Source of the DNA: an uncultured Bacteroidales bacterium
GTDB lineage: Bacteria > Bacteroidota > Bacteroidia > Bacteroidales > F082
NCBI GenBank assembly: GCA_947303395.1
Contig: CAMYYD010000002.1
Coordinates: 184,938 to 248,937, forward strand
Reading direction: 5' to 3'
DNA length: 64,000 bases
A program made the translations under genes and the position numbers. Shown one piece after another: positions 18,453-26,271 of this stretch (position 1 is its first letter; each line of letters begins with the position of its first letter). Below the pieces are notes generated by a model, which searched no databases, had not been told where the DNA came from, and worked only from the letters and a program-made list of their open reading frames with translations.

Positions 18453-18460
18453 CTCCTCCT
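18453..18460 (-). promoter_or_regulatory. Strong Shine-Dalgarno site of hydA
   Basis: AGGAGGAG on the minus strand, 6 nt before the hydA ATG. It fixes the start codon and stands out because most genes in this window lack such a site. Confidence 0.85.
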
Positions 18461-18466
18461 CTATTT

Positions 18467-20281
18467 TTATTTGACAGAAATAGCATCAAATTTACAACCA
18501 CTCATACATGCACCGCACTTGATACACTTCGTTGTGTCGATTTCCATTGAAGGAAGCTTGTGACCTTCGGCGATGTAGTTTGTCTTCGAGATGGCTTCTG
18601 CAGGGCAGTTCTTGGCGCATTTGCCGCAGCCGATACATTTATCCTTGTCGATGACGTAGTTCATGAGTTTCTTGCAGACACCAGCGCGGCACTTCTTGTC
18701 GACGACGTGCTCAACGTATTCATCCCAGAAGTTGTCGAGTGTTGACAATACCGGGTTAGGTGATGTCTGACCAAGACCGCACAATGCTGTGTCTTTGATA
18801 ACAGCTGCGAGGTTGCGGAGCTCCTGGAGGTCGTCCATTGTTCCGTTGCCTTCTGTGATCTTGTTGAGGATTTCGAGCATTCTCTTGTTACCGATACGGC
18901 ATGGTGAGCATTTACCGCAGCTCTCTTCGCATGTGAACTCGAGGTAGAACTTAGCGATAGCAACCATACATGATGTGTCGTCCATAACGACCATACCGCC
19001 TGAGCCCATCATTGAGCCTGCTGCCATCAATGAGTCGTAGTCGATAGCTGTGTCGAGGTGTTTCTCTGTCAAGCAGCCGCCTGAAGGACCACCGGTCTGA
19101 ACAGCTTTGAACTTACGGCCACCCTTGATACCACCACCGATTTCGTAGATGATGTCGCGGAGTGTTGTTCCCATAGGAACCTCGATAAGACCGACGTTGT
19201 TGATCTGACCTGCCAATGCGAACACCTTTGTACCTTTTGACTTCTCTGAACCGATTGATGCGAACCAGTCGGCACCCTTTGTGATGATGATCGGGATATT
19301 AGCGAATGTCTCAACGTTGTTAACGTTAGATGGTTTTGCCATGTAACCTGAAACAGCCGGGAATGGTGGTTTCAAAGTAGGTTCACCACGTTTACCTTCC
19401 ATTGAGTGGATAAGAGCTGTCTCTTCACCGCAGACGAATGCGCCGGCGCCGTAGCGGAGCTCGATATCGAAGTTGAAGCCGCTTCCGAGGATGTCGTCGC
19501 CGAGGAGGCCGTATTCACGAGCCTGAGCGATAGCAACCTGCAAACGGTGGATTGCCAATGGGTATTCAGCACGGATGTAGACGAGACCCTTTGTTGCACC
19601 GATGGCGTAGCCGCAGATAGCCATAGCCTCGATGATTGAGTTCGGGTCACCTTCCATGATCGAACGGTCCATGAACGCGCCCGGGTCGCCTTCGTCAGCG
19701 TTGCAGATGACGTATTTCTGGTCGGCCTGGTTCTTTGCGCAGAGACCCCATTTCACACCTGTCGGGAAGCCCGCGCCACCACGGCCACGGAGACCTGACT
19801 TGGTGATTTCGTCGATGACCTGCTGAGGTGTCATCTCACCCAACACCTTTGCGATAGCTTCATAACCACCGCGTGAGATGTATTCGTCGATGTCTTCTGG
19901 GTTGATGAAACCGCAGTTACGCAAAGCTATACGGAGCTGTTTCTTATAGAAACCCATGTGCTTTGAGTCGGCGACATGCTGTTTGTTTTCCGGATCGAGG
20001 TAGAGAAGGTCAGTGACCTTACGACCTTTGATGATGTGCTCGTTGATGATTTTCTCAACATCTTCAGGTTTAACCTGGGTGTAGAATGTGTTGTCAGGAA
20101 GCATCTTTACGATAGGGCCCTTCTCGCAGAAGCCGAAGCAGCCTGTTCTGATGACCTGAACTTCATCTTGCAAACCTTTTTCCTTCAGTAATCTTTCAAA
20201 GGTTGCAATGATCTCATCACTTGCAGATGCCTTACATCCGGTACCACCGCAGCAAAGCACGTGCGTTTTGATTTTTGTCAT
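18467..20281 (-). CDS. hydB: Bifurcating [FeFe] hydrogenase NADH/FMN subunit HydB (NuoF-like)
   Basis: A 604-aa subunit that binds NAD(H) and FMN. An N-terminal thioredoxin-like 2Fe-2S domain (CCGGTGCKAS and TGCFGFCEKGP) is followed by the NuoF core with the NADH/FMN glycine motif (GRGGAGFPTGVKW), GAGAFVCGEETALIHSMEG and the 4Fe-4S set ESCGKCSPCRIG. The C-terminus has two ferredoxin clusters (CIGCGKCAKNCP and CIKCGACMSGCKF). This domain set is characteristic of bifurcating hydrogenases and HndC rather than of respiratory NuoF. It precedes hydA by 20 bp and has a GGAGG site 7 nt before its ATG. Confidence 0.95.
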   Translation of the reverse strand: MTKIKTHVLCCGGTGCKASASDEIIATFERLLKEKGLQDEVQVIRTGCFGFCEKGPIVKMLPDNTFYTQVKPEDVEKIINEHIIKGRKVTDLLYLDPENKQHVADSKHMGFYKKQLRIALRNCGFINPEDIDEYISRGGYEAIAKVLGEMTPQQVIDEITKSGLRGRGGAGFPTGVKWGLCAKNQADQKYVICNADEGDPGAFMDRSIMEGDPNSIIEAMAICGYAIGATKGLVYIRAEYPLAIHRLQVAIAQAREYGLLGDDILGSGFNFDIELRYGAGAFVCGEETALIHSMEGKRGEPTLKPPFPAVSGYMAKPSNVNNVETFANIPIIITKGADWFASIGSEKSKGTKVFALAGQINNVGLIEVPMGTTLRDIIYEIGGGIKGGRKFKAVQTGGPSGGCLTEKHLDTAIDYDSLMAAGSMMGSGGMVVMDDTSCMVAIAKFYLEFTCEESCGKCSPCRIGNKRMLEILNKITEGNGTMDDLQELRNLAAVIKDTALCGLGQTSPNPVLSTLDNFWDEYVEHVVDKKCRAGVCKKLMNYVIDKDKCIGCGKCAKNCPAEAISKTNYIAEGHKLPSMEIDTTKCIKCGACMSGCKFDAISVK

Positions 20282-20288
20282 ATAAAGT

Positions 20289-20293
20289 CCTCC
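20289..20293 (-). promoter_or_regulatory. Shine-Dalgarno site of hydB
   Basis: GGAGG on the minus strand, 7 nt before the hydB ATG; the second strong ribosome-binding site of this operon. Confidence 0.75.
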
Positions 20294-20309
20294 AATTTAG
20301 AATGAATGA

Positions 20310-20699
20310 TTAGATTTTCTCATAGTTCACTGGGATGATACCCTCGACGAGCTCGTTGTTCATCACATACTTCTCGAGGATTTCGTCAGCGCGTTTGTTG
20401 TCGACGTGACCGAAGACGATCGGGTCTTTGCCCGGAACTTTAACCTCGATTGTAGGTTCTGCGTGGCAGTAGCCCATGCAGCCTGTCTGTGTGAAGACGA
20501 TGCTGAGTTTAAGCTGGTCAGCTTTCTCCATCATGTGTTCCATCACCTGTTTTGCACCGGCGGCGATACCGCAAGTTGCCATAGCGACTTTCACCTGAAC
20601 CATTGAGTCAGGGTTGTTGCTCTTTTCACGAAGGTCGAGATTTGACTGTAATTTCTCTCTCATTGCCTTCAATTCTGCCAATGATTTTACTTTTGCCAT
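20310..20699 (-). CDS. hndB: Thioredoxin-like 2Fe-2S ferredoxin, HndB-like
   Basis: A 129-aa single-domain protein with the thioredoxin-like 2Fe-2S fold (MATCGIAAGAKQ at the first Cys, TQTGCMGYCHAEPTIEV with the later Cys pair). It is the first gene of the hydrogenase operon, 28 bp before hydB. HndB in Desulfovibrio occupies the same place as a fourth hydrogenase subunit, so this is probably an accessory electron carrier of the complex. An N-terminal coiled-coil-like segment (LAELKAMREKLQSNLDLREK) may mediate docking (inference). Confidence 0.85.
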   Translation of the reverse strand: MAKVKSLAELKAMREKLQSNLDLREKSNNPDSMVQVKVAMATCGIAAGAKQVMEHMMEKADQLKLSIVFTQTGCMGYCHAEPTIEVKVPGKDPIVFGHVDNKRADEILEKYVMNNELVEGIIPVNYEKI

Positions 20700-20771
20700 A
20701 TTTCGTAAAATTATGTTAATGAATGATTTATGAATATATCTTCAATATTTTTAACCTATTTTAACGTTTGG

Positions 20772-20802
20772 CAAATATACGAATGTTTTTTATATAAAAA
20801 AA
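20772..20802 (-). promoter_or_regulatory. Promoter of the hydrogenase operon
   Basis: TATATTTG (20772-20779, minus strand) with TTTT 19 bp upstream (20799-20802), giving a 72-bp leader before hndB. Confidence 0.6.
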
Positions 20803-20821
20803 TATTAATGGAAAAATATTT

Positions 20822-21397
20822 TCAGATGTGCATGGAGAACTCACAACCGCAATATTTTTGGTTGTAAAACCCGTATTCCTTAATGATTTCAAGCCTTCTC
20901 TCGCTCAGTCCGCCTTTTCTCCAATTTTGAGCCCAAAACGTCACGTCAGGATAAAATGAGGCGGCAAATTTTCCTGCTTCCTCAATCTGTTCAAGGCTCT
21001 TCCAACGGCTAGATGCGAGGGTCGTCGTAATGACTTTAAAACCGTGTTCCTGAGCGTATTTTGCAGTTCGTAAAAGTCTGTATTTGAAGCACTTAAGGCA
21101 GCGTCCTCCCCTCTCAGGTTCGTCTTCCAAACCGACCATCTCAGAACGCCATTTTTCGTGGTCGTAGTCATCGTCAACTATCTCCAAGCCTAGCGACTTG
21201 GCATATCTCGTGCACTCGTTTTTTCGAATCTCGTATTCCTCCAGCGGAAAAATGTTCGGATTGCTATAATATATAGTAGGTGTGATGCCGTGTTGCATCA
21301 TGCATTCGATGATAGCCGACGAACATGGCGCGCAGCATGTGTGAAGCAGCACCTTCGTCTCACCTCCCGGAACCTCTATCTCGAACTTTTTTTTCAC
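20822..21397 (-). CDS. queH: Epoxyqueuosine reductase QueH
   Basis: A 191-aa cytoplasmic iron-sulfur enzyme that reduces epoxyqueuosine to queuosine in tRNA, the last step of queuosine synthesis. The signature Cys pairs are present: HTCCAPCSS near residues 19-27, GGRCLKCFKYR in the middle, and KYCGCEFS at the C-terminus. It begins with GTG at 21397, and this codon overlaps the TGA stop of the upstream EamA gene (GTGA), so the two are translationally coupled. Its length matches the DUF208/QueH family. A functional link between QueH and the transporter is possible but not shown. Confidence 0.93.
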   Translation of the reverse strand: MKKKFEIEVPGGETKVLLHTCCAPCSSAIIECMMQHGITPTIYYSNPNIFPLEEYEIRKNECTRYAKSLGLEIVDDDYDHEKWRSEMVGLEDEPERGGRCLKCFKYRLLRTAKYAQEHGFKVITTTLASSRWKSLEQIEEAGKFAASFYPDVTFWAQNWRKGGLSERRLEIIKEYGFYNQKYCGCEFSMHI

Positions 21398-22254
21398 GGT
21401 CTGAATGTGATTAAAATGACCGCAATCACAGCGATTACAAGTCCGATGTAATTTTTCAGAGTCAATTTTTCTTTAAAGAAAAGCCAGCCGATGAGAGCTG
21501 TGAGACTCACCACTCCGATATTATAAATCGGGAACAAAACGACATTGTCGAAATGTCGCATTGCATGGTAAACACTGGATGTTGAGAAGAAATTGATAAC
21601 ACCCAGGCCTATGCCTCCAAGAGCGCTCTTCCACTGCCATTTCGACTTGCCTCTTGCGATATCCCAAACCACAATGATGACACCGAAAACCAACGCCACA
21701 AAATAGATGAACGCAATCATAAAACCGAGGTCGTCGCCGGAATTTTGCTGTTCGGTGATTTTCATCAGGATATCACCGGTACCTGTGCCAAAAAAGATGC
21801 ACACTGGCAACAACCAATTTTTATTGTGTTTTTCGTTGTTTCCACCACGTCCGCCAACAACCAAAACTAGCGCCACCAACGCCAGCACAATTCCTGTCGT
21901 TGCCACAAAATTCAGCCTTTCACCTAACATTATCACGCCAGCCAAAATCGGCAAAACGACCGATATTTTGCTCGAAAGCGATGTCACCGTGACACCCGAA
22001 CGCTGCGTCGATGCCGTCATCAAAAGATAGGTGAAAATGAACCAGAATCCTGTCAAAATCGATAACCCGAACCATGGCTCGGCGACCAACTGCGGAGCGG
22101 TGTCCCAATGCTCACAGATAGCAAATCCTGTACCCGAGGCGAAGACATAGTTCCACATCAAAGCCTGATGATTATCAAGATTATAGCGTTCAAAAAGCCG
22201 CATCGCGACGAAAACGCCGGTCGAAAAAAGTATGGCGAGTATCAGAAATATCAT
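21394..22254 (-). CDS. EamA-family (DMT) transporter
   Basis: A 286-aa inner-membrane protein with about ten hydrophobic segments in two EamA halves (for example ILAGVIMLGERLNFVATTGIVLALVALVLVVGG and IGVVSLTALIGWLFFKEKLTLKNYIGLVIAVIAVILI). The repeated GE+L and KEKL segments before the last helices of each half are typical of drug/metabolite transporters. The substrate is unknown. The ATG at 22254 is preferred; an upstream GTG would run through the promoter. It is co-transcribed and overlaps with queH, so transport of a queuosine precursor could be considered, only as a guess from context. Confidence 0.82.
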   Translation of the reverse strand: MIFLILAILFSTGVFVAMRLFERYNLDNHQALMWNYVFASGTGFAICEHWDTAPQLVAEPWFGLSILTGFWFIFTYLLMTASTQRSGVTVTSLSSKISVVLPILAGVIMLGERLNFVATTGIVLALVALVLVVGGRGGNNEKHNKNWLLPVCIFFGTGTGDILMKITEQQNSGDDLGFMIAFIYFVALVFGVIIVVWDIARGKSKWQWKSALGGIGLGVINFFSTSSVYHAMRHFDNVVLFPIYNIGVVSLTALIGWLFFKEKLTLKNYIGLVIAVIAVILITFRP

Positions 22255-22261
22255 AACGTTG

Positions 22262-22269
22262 CAAAAATA
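22262..22269 (-). promoter_or_regulatory. Promoter -7 box of eamA-queH
   Basis: TATTTTTG on the minus strand, 7 bp before the EamA ATG, implying a nearly leaderless transcript. Confidence 0.5.
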
Positions 22270-22309
22270 CACAGAAAATCAATACCGTATGAAAATTTTC
22301 AAAATTTCC

Positions 22310-22340
22310 TTTGCAATCTCATTATTATTTCATAAATTTG
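22310..22340 (+). promoter_or_regulatory. Promoter of the DRTGG/hydrogenase-like operon
   Basis: TTTG (22310-22313), a 19-bp gap, then TAAATTTG (22333-22340): an exact match to the Bacteroidota consensus, with a 36-bp leader. Confidence 0.8.
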
Positions 22341-22376
22341 CAGTCCTATTTGTGAAAATTTAAACTTAAAATAGAT

Positions 22377-22715
22377 ATGAAAGTTCAAGAATTAGTTGAC
22401 AAACTGGGACTTAAAGTCCTGGCAGGCAAAAACGGTCTCGACCGCGAAATCGACGGCTGCTATATTTCAGATCTCCTCAGCGACGTGATGGGCAACGCAC
22501 AGGAAGGCAACATCTGGATTACTCTCCAGACTCACAAAAACGTGATGGCTGTGGCATCGCTGAAAGAGATGTCGTGCATCATCCTCGTGAAAGACCTCGG
22601 TGCCAACGAAGACACCATCAACCAGGCAAATGAGGAAGAACTGCCGATTCTCCAGACATCATTGCCTACATTCGAAATCGCAGGATTGGTTTACAATTTG
22701 TTAAATAATAAATAA
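22377..22715 (+). CDS. DRTGG-domain protein (copy 1)
   Basis: A 112-aa cytoplasmic protein consisting of one DRTGG domain, a fold also found next to CBS domains and in phosphotransacetylase, and thought to bind a small ligand. The pattern MKVQELVDKLGLKVLAG...DREIDGCYISDLLSDVMGNAQEGNIWITLQTHKNVMAVA is typical. It opens a five- or six-gene set ending in a divergent [FeFe] hydrogenase. Similar sets with DRTGG, PHP and HATPase genes occur near hydrogenase operons in Clostridia and Thermotogae (recalled). The ligand is unknown. A second, diverged copy lies at 24099-24443. Confidence 0.8.
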   Translation: MKVQELVDKLGLKVLAGKNGLDREIDGCYISDLLSDVMGNAQEGNIWITLQTHKNVMAVASLKEMSCIILVKDLGANEDTINQANEEELPILQTSLPTFEIAGLVYNLLNNK

Positions 22716-23495
22716 TTGCCGGAACTTAAAAAATATCGGGCTGACCTTCACCTCCACACGGTACTATCGCCGTGCGGCGATATCTATATGTCGCCAACTG
22801 CCATCGTGGAACAGGCGAAGAAACTGCATCTCGACGTCATCGCAATCTGCGACCACAACACCACACGACAGGTGAAAGTGACACAGCAGATCGGTCGCGA
22901 GCAGGGTGTTTTCGTCATCGGAGGCGTGGAGATTACGACGCAGGAAGAGGCTCATGCCCTTGCCTATTTCGAAACGGACGAACAGCTCGATAAGTTCCAG
23001 GAGTTCCTCGACGAGCATCTGCCACACATCCCTCTCGATGAGGAGAAATTCGGCTATCAGCTCATCGTCGACAAAGACGAGGAAATCATCGGCGACGAGC
23101 CTTGGCTGCTGTGGTCGGCTCTCGACTGCGACCTTGACACTCTTTACGACAAGGTTCATGAAATTGGCGGACTGTTTGTGCCGGCACACGTCAACAAACC
23201 TGCATCGTCATTGATGTCGCAACTGGGTTTCATCCCGCCTGACCTCAAGGCTGATGCGCTGGAGATTTCGAAACACGTCACCAAACCGGATTTCCTCAAG
23301 AAATTCGCATATTTAAAACGGTTCATGTTCACCAAGAGCAGCGACGCGCACTTCCTGCATATCATCGGCGAAGTGCACTGCGTGCTGCACATGTACGACC
23401 TCACCTTCGACGAGTTCCGCAAGACCCTTCATGGCGAGGACGGCAGATACATTGATACTGAACCACAAGAAAAACTACAACTTTTATTCGGATGA
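22716..23495 (+). CDS. PHP-domain phosphoesterase
   Basis: A 259-aa PHP-family metal-dependent phosphoesterase. The first metal-binding motif DLHLHTVLSPCGD is at residues 10-22, CDHN near 46, and the conserved VPAHVNKP and SSDAHFLHIIG segments follow in order. It starts at a TTG directly after the TAA of the first DRTGG gene (no gap). The next ATG would remove the first metal-binding motif, so TTG is the likely start. Substrates of such RNase AM/TrpH-like proteins include short RNAs and nucleotides, but none can be assigned here. Its place in the sensory set suggests a signalling role (inference). Confidence 0.85.
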   Translation: MPELKKYRADLHLHTVLSPCGDIYMSPTAIVEQAKKLHLDVIAICDHNTTRQVKVTQQIGREQGVFVIGGVEITTQEEAHALAYFETDEQLDKFQEFLDEHLPHIPLDEEKFGYQLIVDKDEEIIGDEPWLLWSALDCDLDTLYDKVHEIGGLFVPAHVNKPASSLMSQLGFIPPDLKADALEISKHVTKPDFLKKFAYLKRFMFTKSSDAHFLHIIGEVHCVLHMYDLTFDEFRKTLHGEDGRYIDTEPQEKLQLLFG

Positions 23496-24040
23496 AAGAA
23501 CTAGCATTACATGTATATGACCTGATGGAGAACTCCACCGCAGCCAATTCGACGCTGGTGGAGCTGACTATTCGCGATAGCCTGAAGGACAATATATACG
23601 CCTTCACCATCAAGGACAACGGCAAAGGCATGTCGCCGGAGTTTCTGGCAAAGGTCACCGACCCTTGGACGACATCAAGGACGACACGAAAAGTCGGATT
23701 GGGATTACCTTTAATTAAGATGAACACCGAGAACTGCGGCGGCGGCATGAAAATCGAGAGTGAAGTAGGTAAAGGCACCACGCTCAACTTCTGGTTTCAG
23801 CACGATAACATCGACCGGCCGCCTATGGGCGACCTCGCAGGCACCCTCGTGATGCTGTTCGCCGCCCACGAAGACATCCATTTCATCTACAAACACATCA
23901 CCGACGAAGGCGAATTCGTGTTCGACACCGATGAAATCAAAGAAGCCCTCGACGGAATGTCAATGAACGACATAAACATCATGAAATACCTGAAGGAAAT
24001 GATTCAGGAAAATTTGGAAGAAATACATTATAACGAATGA
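23492..24040 (+). CDS. HATPase-domain protein (histidine-kinase-like ATPase)
   Basis: A 182-aa protein whose first 105 residues are a GHKL ATPase domain: N-box ALHVYDLMENSTAANST, G1 box IKDNGKGMS, and GLGLPLIK with a GKGTTLNFWF end. There is no DHp histidine domain and no transmembrane segment, so it is not a complete sensor kinase. The C-terminal 75 residues (MLFAAHEDIHFIYKHITDEGEFVFDTDEIKEAL) form a separate small domain of unknown role. It overlaps the PHP gene by 4 bp. It may act as a kinase or ATP-driven switch on a partner protein (inference). Confidence 0.82.
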   Translation: MKELALHVYDLMENSTAANSTLVELTIRDSLKDNIYAFTIKDNGKGMSPEFLAKVTDPWTTSRTTRKVGLGLPLIKMNTENCGGGMKIESEVGKGTTLNFWFQHDNIDRPPMGDLAGTLVMLFAAHEDIHFIYKHITDEGEFVFDTDEIKEALDGMSMNDINIMKYLKEMIQENLEEIHYNE

Positions 24041-24042
24041 TT

Positions 24043-24070
24043 GTATGGGCAAATCATCATTCGCCCAATA
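24043..24070. repeat. Degenerate GGGGCGAAT-type palindrome
   Basis: GTATGGGCAAATCATC followed by ATTCGCCCAATA. It resembles the intact element at 43055-43082 but has lost symmetry in both arms. It begins 3 bp after the HATPase stop codon and lies in the 58-bp gap before the next gene. Confidence 0.6.
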
Positions 24071-24098
24071 AAAACAGAAATAACAATAATTATATAAA

Positions 24099-24443
24099 AT
24101 GAAATTATCAGAAATTGCTAAAGTATTGAACGCCAAGGTAGTTTGCGGTCAAGATCGTCTCAACGAAGAGCAGGATAAAGTCTTCGCCTCCGACCTCATG
24201 TCCGACATTCTCACCCTCGGCGACAACTTCCCGATGATCGTCACAGGATTATGCACCATGCAGACCATCCGCACAGCCGAGATGGGCAACCTCGACATCA
24301 TTGTGTTCGTAAGAAAGAAGAAACCGACGGAAGAGATGATTGAGCTCGCCGAAGACGAGGGCATGGTCCTCATGGAGTGCGAATACTCAATGTTCAAAGC
24401 TTGCGGTCTTCTTTGGGAAGCCGGACTGAAACCGATTTATTAA
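24099..24443 (+). CDS. DRTGG-domain protein (copy 2)
   Basis: A 114-aa protein of the same fold as the gene at 22377 (MKLSEIAKVLNAKVVCGQDRLNEEQDKVFASDLMSDILTLGDN), with the matching ASDLMSDIL and MVLMECEYSMFKACGLLWEAG ends. The two copies are diverged and probably bind different ligands or form a heteromer. It lies between the two HATPase genes of the operon. Confidence 0.8.
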   Translation: MKLSEIAKVLNAKVVCGQDRLNEEQDKVFASDLMSDILTLGDNFPMIVTGLCTMQTIRTAEMGNLDIIVFVRKKKPTEEMIELAEDEGMVLMECEYSMFKACGLLWEAGLKPIY

Positions 24444-24464
24444 CATTAACGAAAACTGATTAAC

Positions 24465-24878
24465 ATGCATTTGGAATACACAGTAATTGAAGGAGATTTC
24501 ATCAACGCAGGCTCAGCTTCGAGTTCTATCAAGAAGACGCTGAAACAACTCAACGTGAACCCGTCGATAGTGAAACGCGTCGTTGTCGCCCTCTACGAGG
24601 CCGAAGTCAACGCTATCGCTCATGCCTACGGCGGCGTGGTCACCGCCGACATCGACGCTGGCAAGATACTCCTTCGAGTCATCGATAAAGGCCCCGGCAT
24701 CCCCGATATCGATTGGGCAATGCAGGAAGGCCACAGCACAGCCTCGCCTGAAGTCCGCAATATGGGATTCGGCGCCGGCATGGGACTCCCGAACATCAAG
24801 AAAAACGTCGACCGCCTCAACGTGCAATCGACAGTAGGTGTCGGGACAACCGTAGAAATGGAGGTTAATTTATCTTAA
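24465..24878 (+). CDS. Anti-sigma-factor-type serine kinase (HATPase)
   Basis: A 137-aa GHKL ATPase of the RsbW/SpoIIAB type, with N-box VALYEAEVNAIAHAYGG, G1 box VIDKGPGIPDI and G2 region NMGFGAGMGLPNIKKN. In partner-switching systems such proteins phosphorylate a STAS-domain antagonist and bind a sigma factor. Neither a STAS protein nor a sigma factor is present nearby, so its partner is unknown. It is followed after 12 bp by the hydrogenase-like gene, suggesting that the kinase output is tied to iron-sulfur or H2 sensing (inference). Confidence 0.85.
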   Translation: MHLEYTVIEGDFINAGSASSSIKKTLKQLNVNPSIVKRVVVALYEAEVNAIAHAYGGVVTADIDAGKILLRVIDKGPGIPDIDWAMQEGHSTASPEVRNMGFGAGMGLPNIKKNVDRLNVQSTVGVGTTVEMEVNLS

Positions 24879-24890
24879 AAATTAGATATT

Positions 24891-26252
24891 ATGGCATTTT
24901 TTCACGCTCTCCAGATAAACGAAAACGTTTGCGAAGGCTGCTCTCACTGCATGAGGGTCTGCCCTACCCAGGCTATCCGCGTCCGCGACGGAAAAGCGCA
25001 TATCAACGAAGATCGATGCATCGACTGCGGCAACTGCTTCATAGCTTGCCCGCATAAAGCCGTCTTTGTCAAACAGGACGACTTCGAGGAAATCTTCAAA
25101 TACGCCTGCCGCGTCGCACTTGTCCCAGCGGTGTTCCTTGGCCAGTTCAAGGACGAAATCAGCGTGTCGCGAATCTATTCCATCCTCAATGAGATTGGTT
25201 TCCAACACGTTATCGAGACAGAGATCACGACGCCGATTTATACCGAGGCAAAGAACAGACTGGAGCGTGAAGGCAACACAAAACCGCTAATATCATCATT
25301 CTGCCCAGCAATCGTGCGTCTGATTCAGGTGAAGTTCCCTGGATTGGTGGATAACATCATACCAGTCAAAGCTCCACTCGATATCACAGCAATGTATATC
25401 AGACGCAAACTCGTGAAAGACGGCTGGCCGGAGGACCAAATCGGAGTGTTTTATGTGACCCCGTGCGCGGCGAAGATTGCAGCAGTGAAAAGCCCTGTCG
25501 GCGAAGAGAAATCAAGCGTCGACGGCGTCATCAACATGGACTCGCTGTATAACCGCGTATATAAGAAAATCAAGGAACAGGGTCATGATTATAAAGAGGT
25601 GAAACTGCCTATCGCACAGCTCACTTCCGACAGTATCTTAACCTCGTTGACCAATGGCGAACGCCGACTCTCCGTGTCAGAGCACTCCCTTTCGATTGAC
25701 GGAATGGACAACTGCATCGAATTTCTCGAAAAAGTTGAAAATGAAGAGATTGAAGACGTCGACTTCCTCGAACTTCGTGCTTGCGACCAGAGCTGTCCAG
25801 GCGGAATTTTGACATACAACAACCGTTTCCTCACCTGCGAGCGCATGTTCAACAGAGCGAGATACGTTGCCGGCAAGGAACGCCGCGGCGAACTTACAAG
25901 AGCCGACGAGGTTGAGGCCGAACGTGAATACCTACTCAACAACATCGCCGTAGGTCCAGTTGAAGCTCGCTCAATCAGTCTCGACCCAGACATCAGCAAG
26001 GCTCTCGAAAAGATGAACAAAATCAAGGAGTTAGAGCGTCAGCTACCACAAATCGACTGCGGAATATGCGGAGCCCCTTCATGCGACGCACTTGCCGAAG
26101 ACATCGTCTGCAGAGGATGCAAACTTTCCGACTGCATCTTCATCCAGCGTAACATGGAAGCCCGCAAAGACATGAAAGTCGAGGAATCATTAGAAATAAT
26201 GGAGACCATCTGGGGCGATGAGAAAATTAAGAATTTTGTAAAAAATAAATAA
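24891..26252 (+). CDS. Divergent [FeFe] hydrogenase-like iron-sulfur protein (putative redox/H2 sensor)
   Basis: A 453-aa cytoplasmic protein. Two ferredoxin 4Fe-4S clusters (CEGCSHCMRVCP and CIDCGNCFIACP, 14-53) precede an [FeFe] hydrogenase large-subunit domain whose signatures are altered: SSFCPAI (135-141) for TSCCPGW, VTPCAAK (189-195) for MPCxxK, and ACDQSCPGG (297-305) for MACxxGC. The third cluster-binding Cys pair therefore survives with different spacing. The C-terminus adds a Cys-rich Fes-type 4Fe-4S domain (CGICGAPSCDALAEDIVCRGC, about 390-415). Altered motifs of this kind are typical of group C/D hydrogenases thought to be sensors. It shares an operon with kinase-like and DRTGG proteins and lies 4 kb from the hydABC operon, which it may control (inference). 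Confidence 0.85.
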   Translation: MAFFHALQINENVCEGCSHCMRVCPTQAIRVRDGKAHINEDRCIDCGNCFIACPHKAVFVKQDDFEEIFKYACRVALVPAVFLGQFKDEISVSRIYSILNEIGFQHVIETEITTPIYTEAKNRLEREGNTKPLISSFCPAIVRLIQVKFPGLVDNIIPVKAPLDITAMYIRRKLVKDGWPEDQIGVFYVTPCAAKIAAVKSPVGEEKSSVDGVINMDSLYNRVYKKIKEQGHDYKEVKLPIAQLTSDSILTSLTNGERRLSVSEHSLSIDGMDNCIEFLEKVENEEIEDVDFLELRACDQSCPGGILTYNNRFLTCERMFNRARYVAGKERRGELTRADEVEAEREYLLNNIAVGPVEARSISLDPDISKALEKMNKIKELERQLPQIDCGICGAPSCDALAEDIVCRGCKLSDCIFIQRNMEARKDMKVEESLEIMETIWGDEKIKNFVKNK

Positions 26253-26271
26253 ATATTTAAAATTTAAAATA

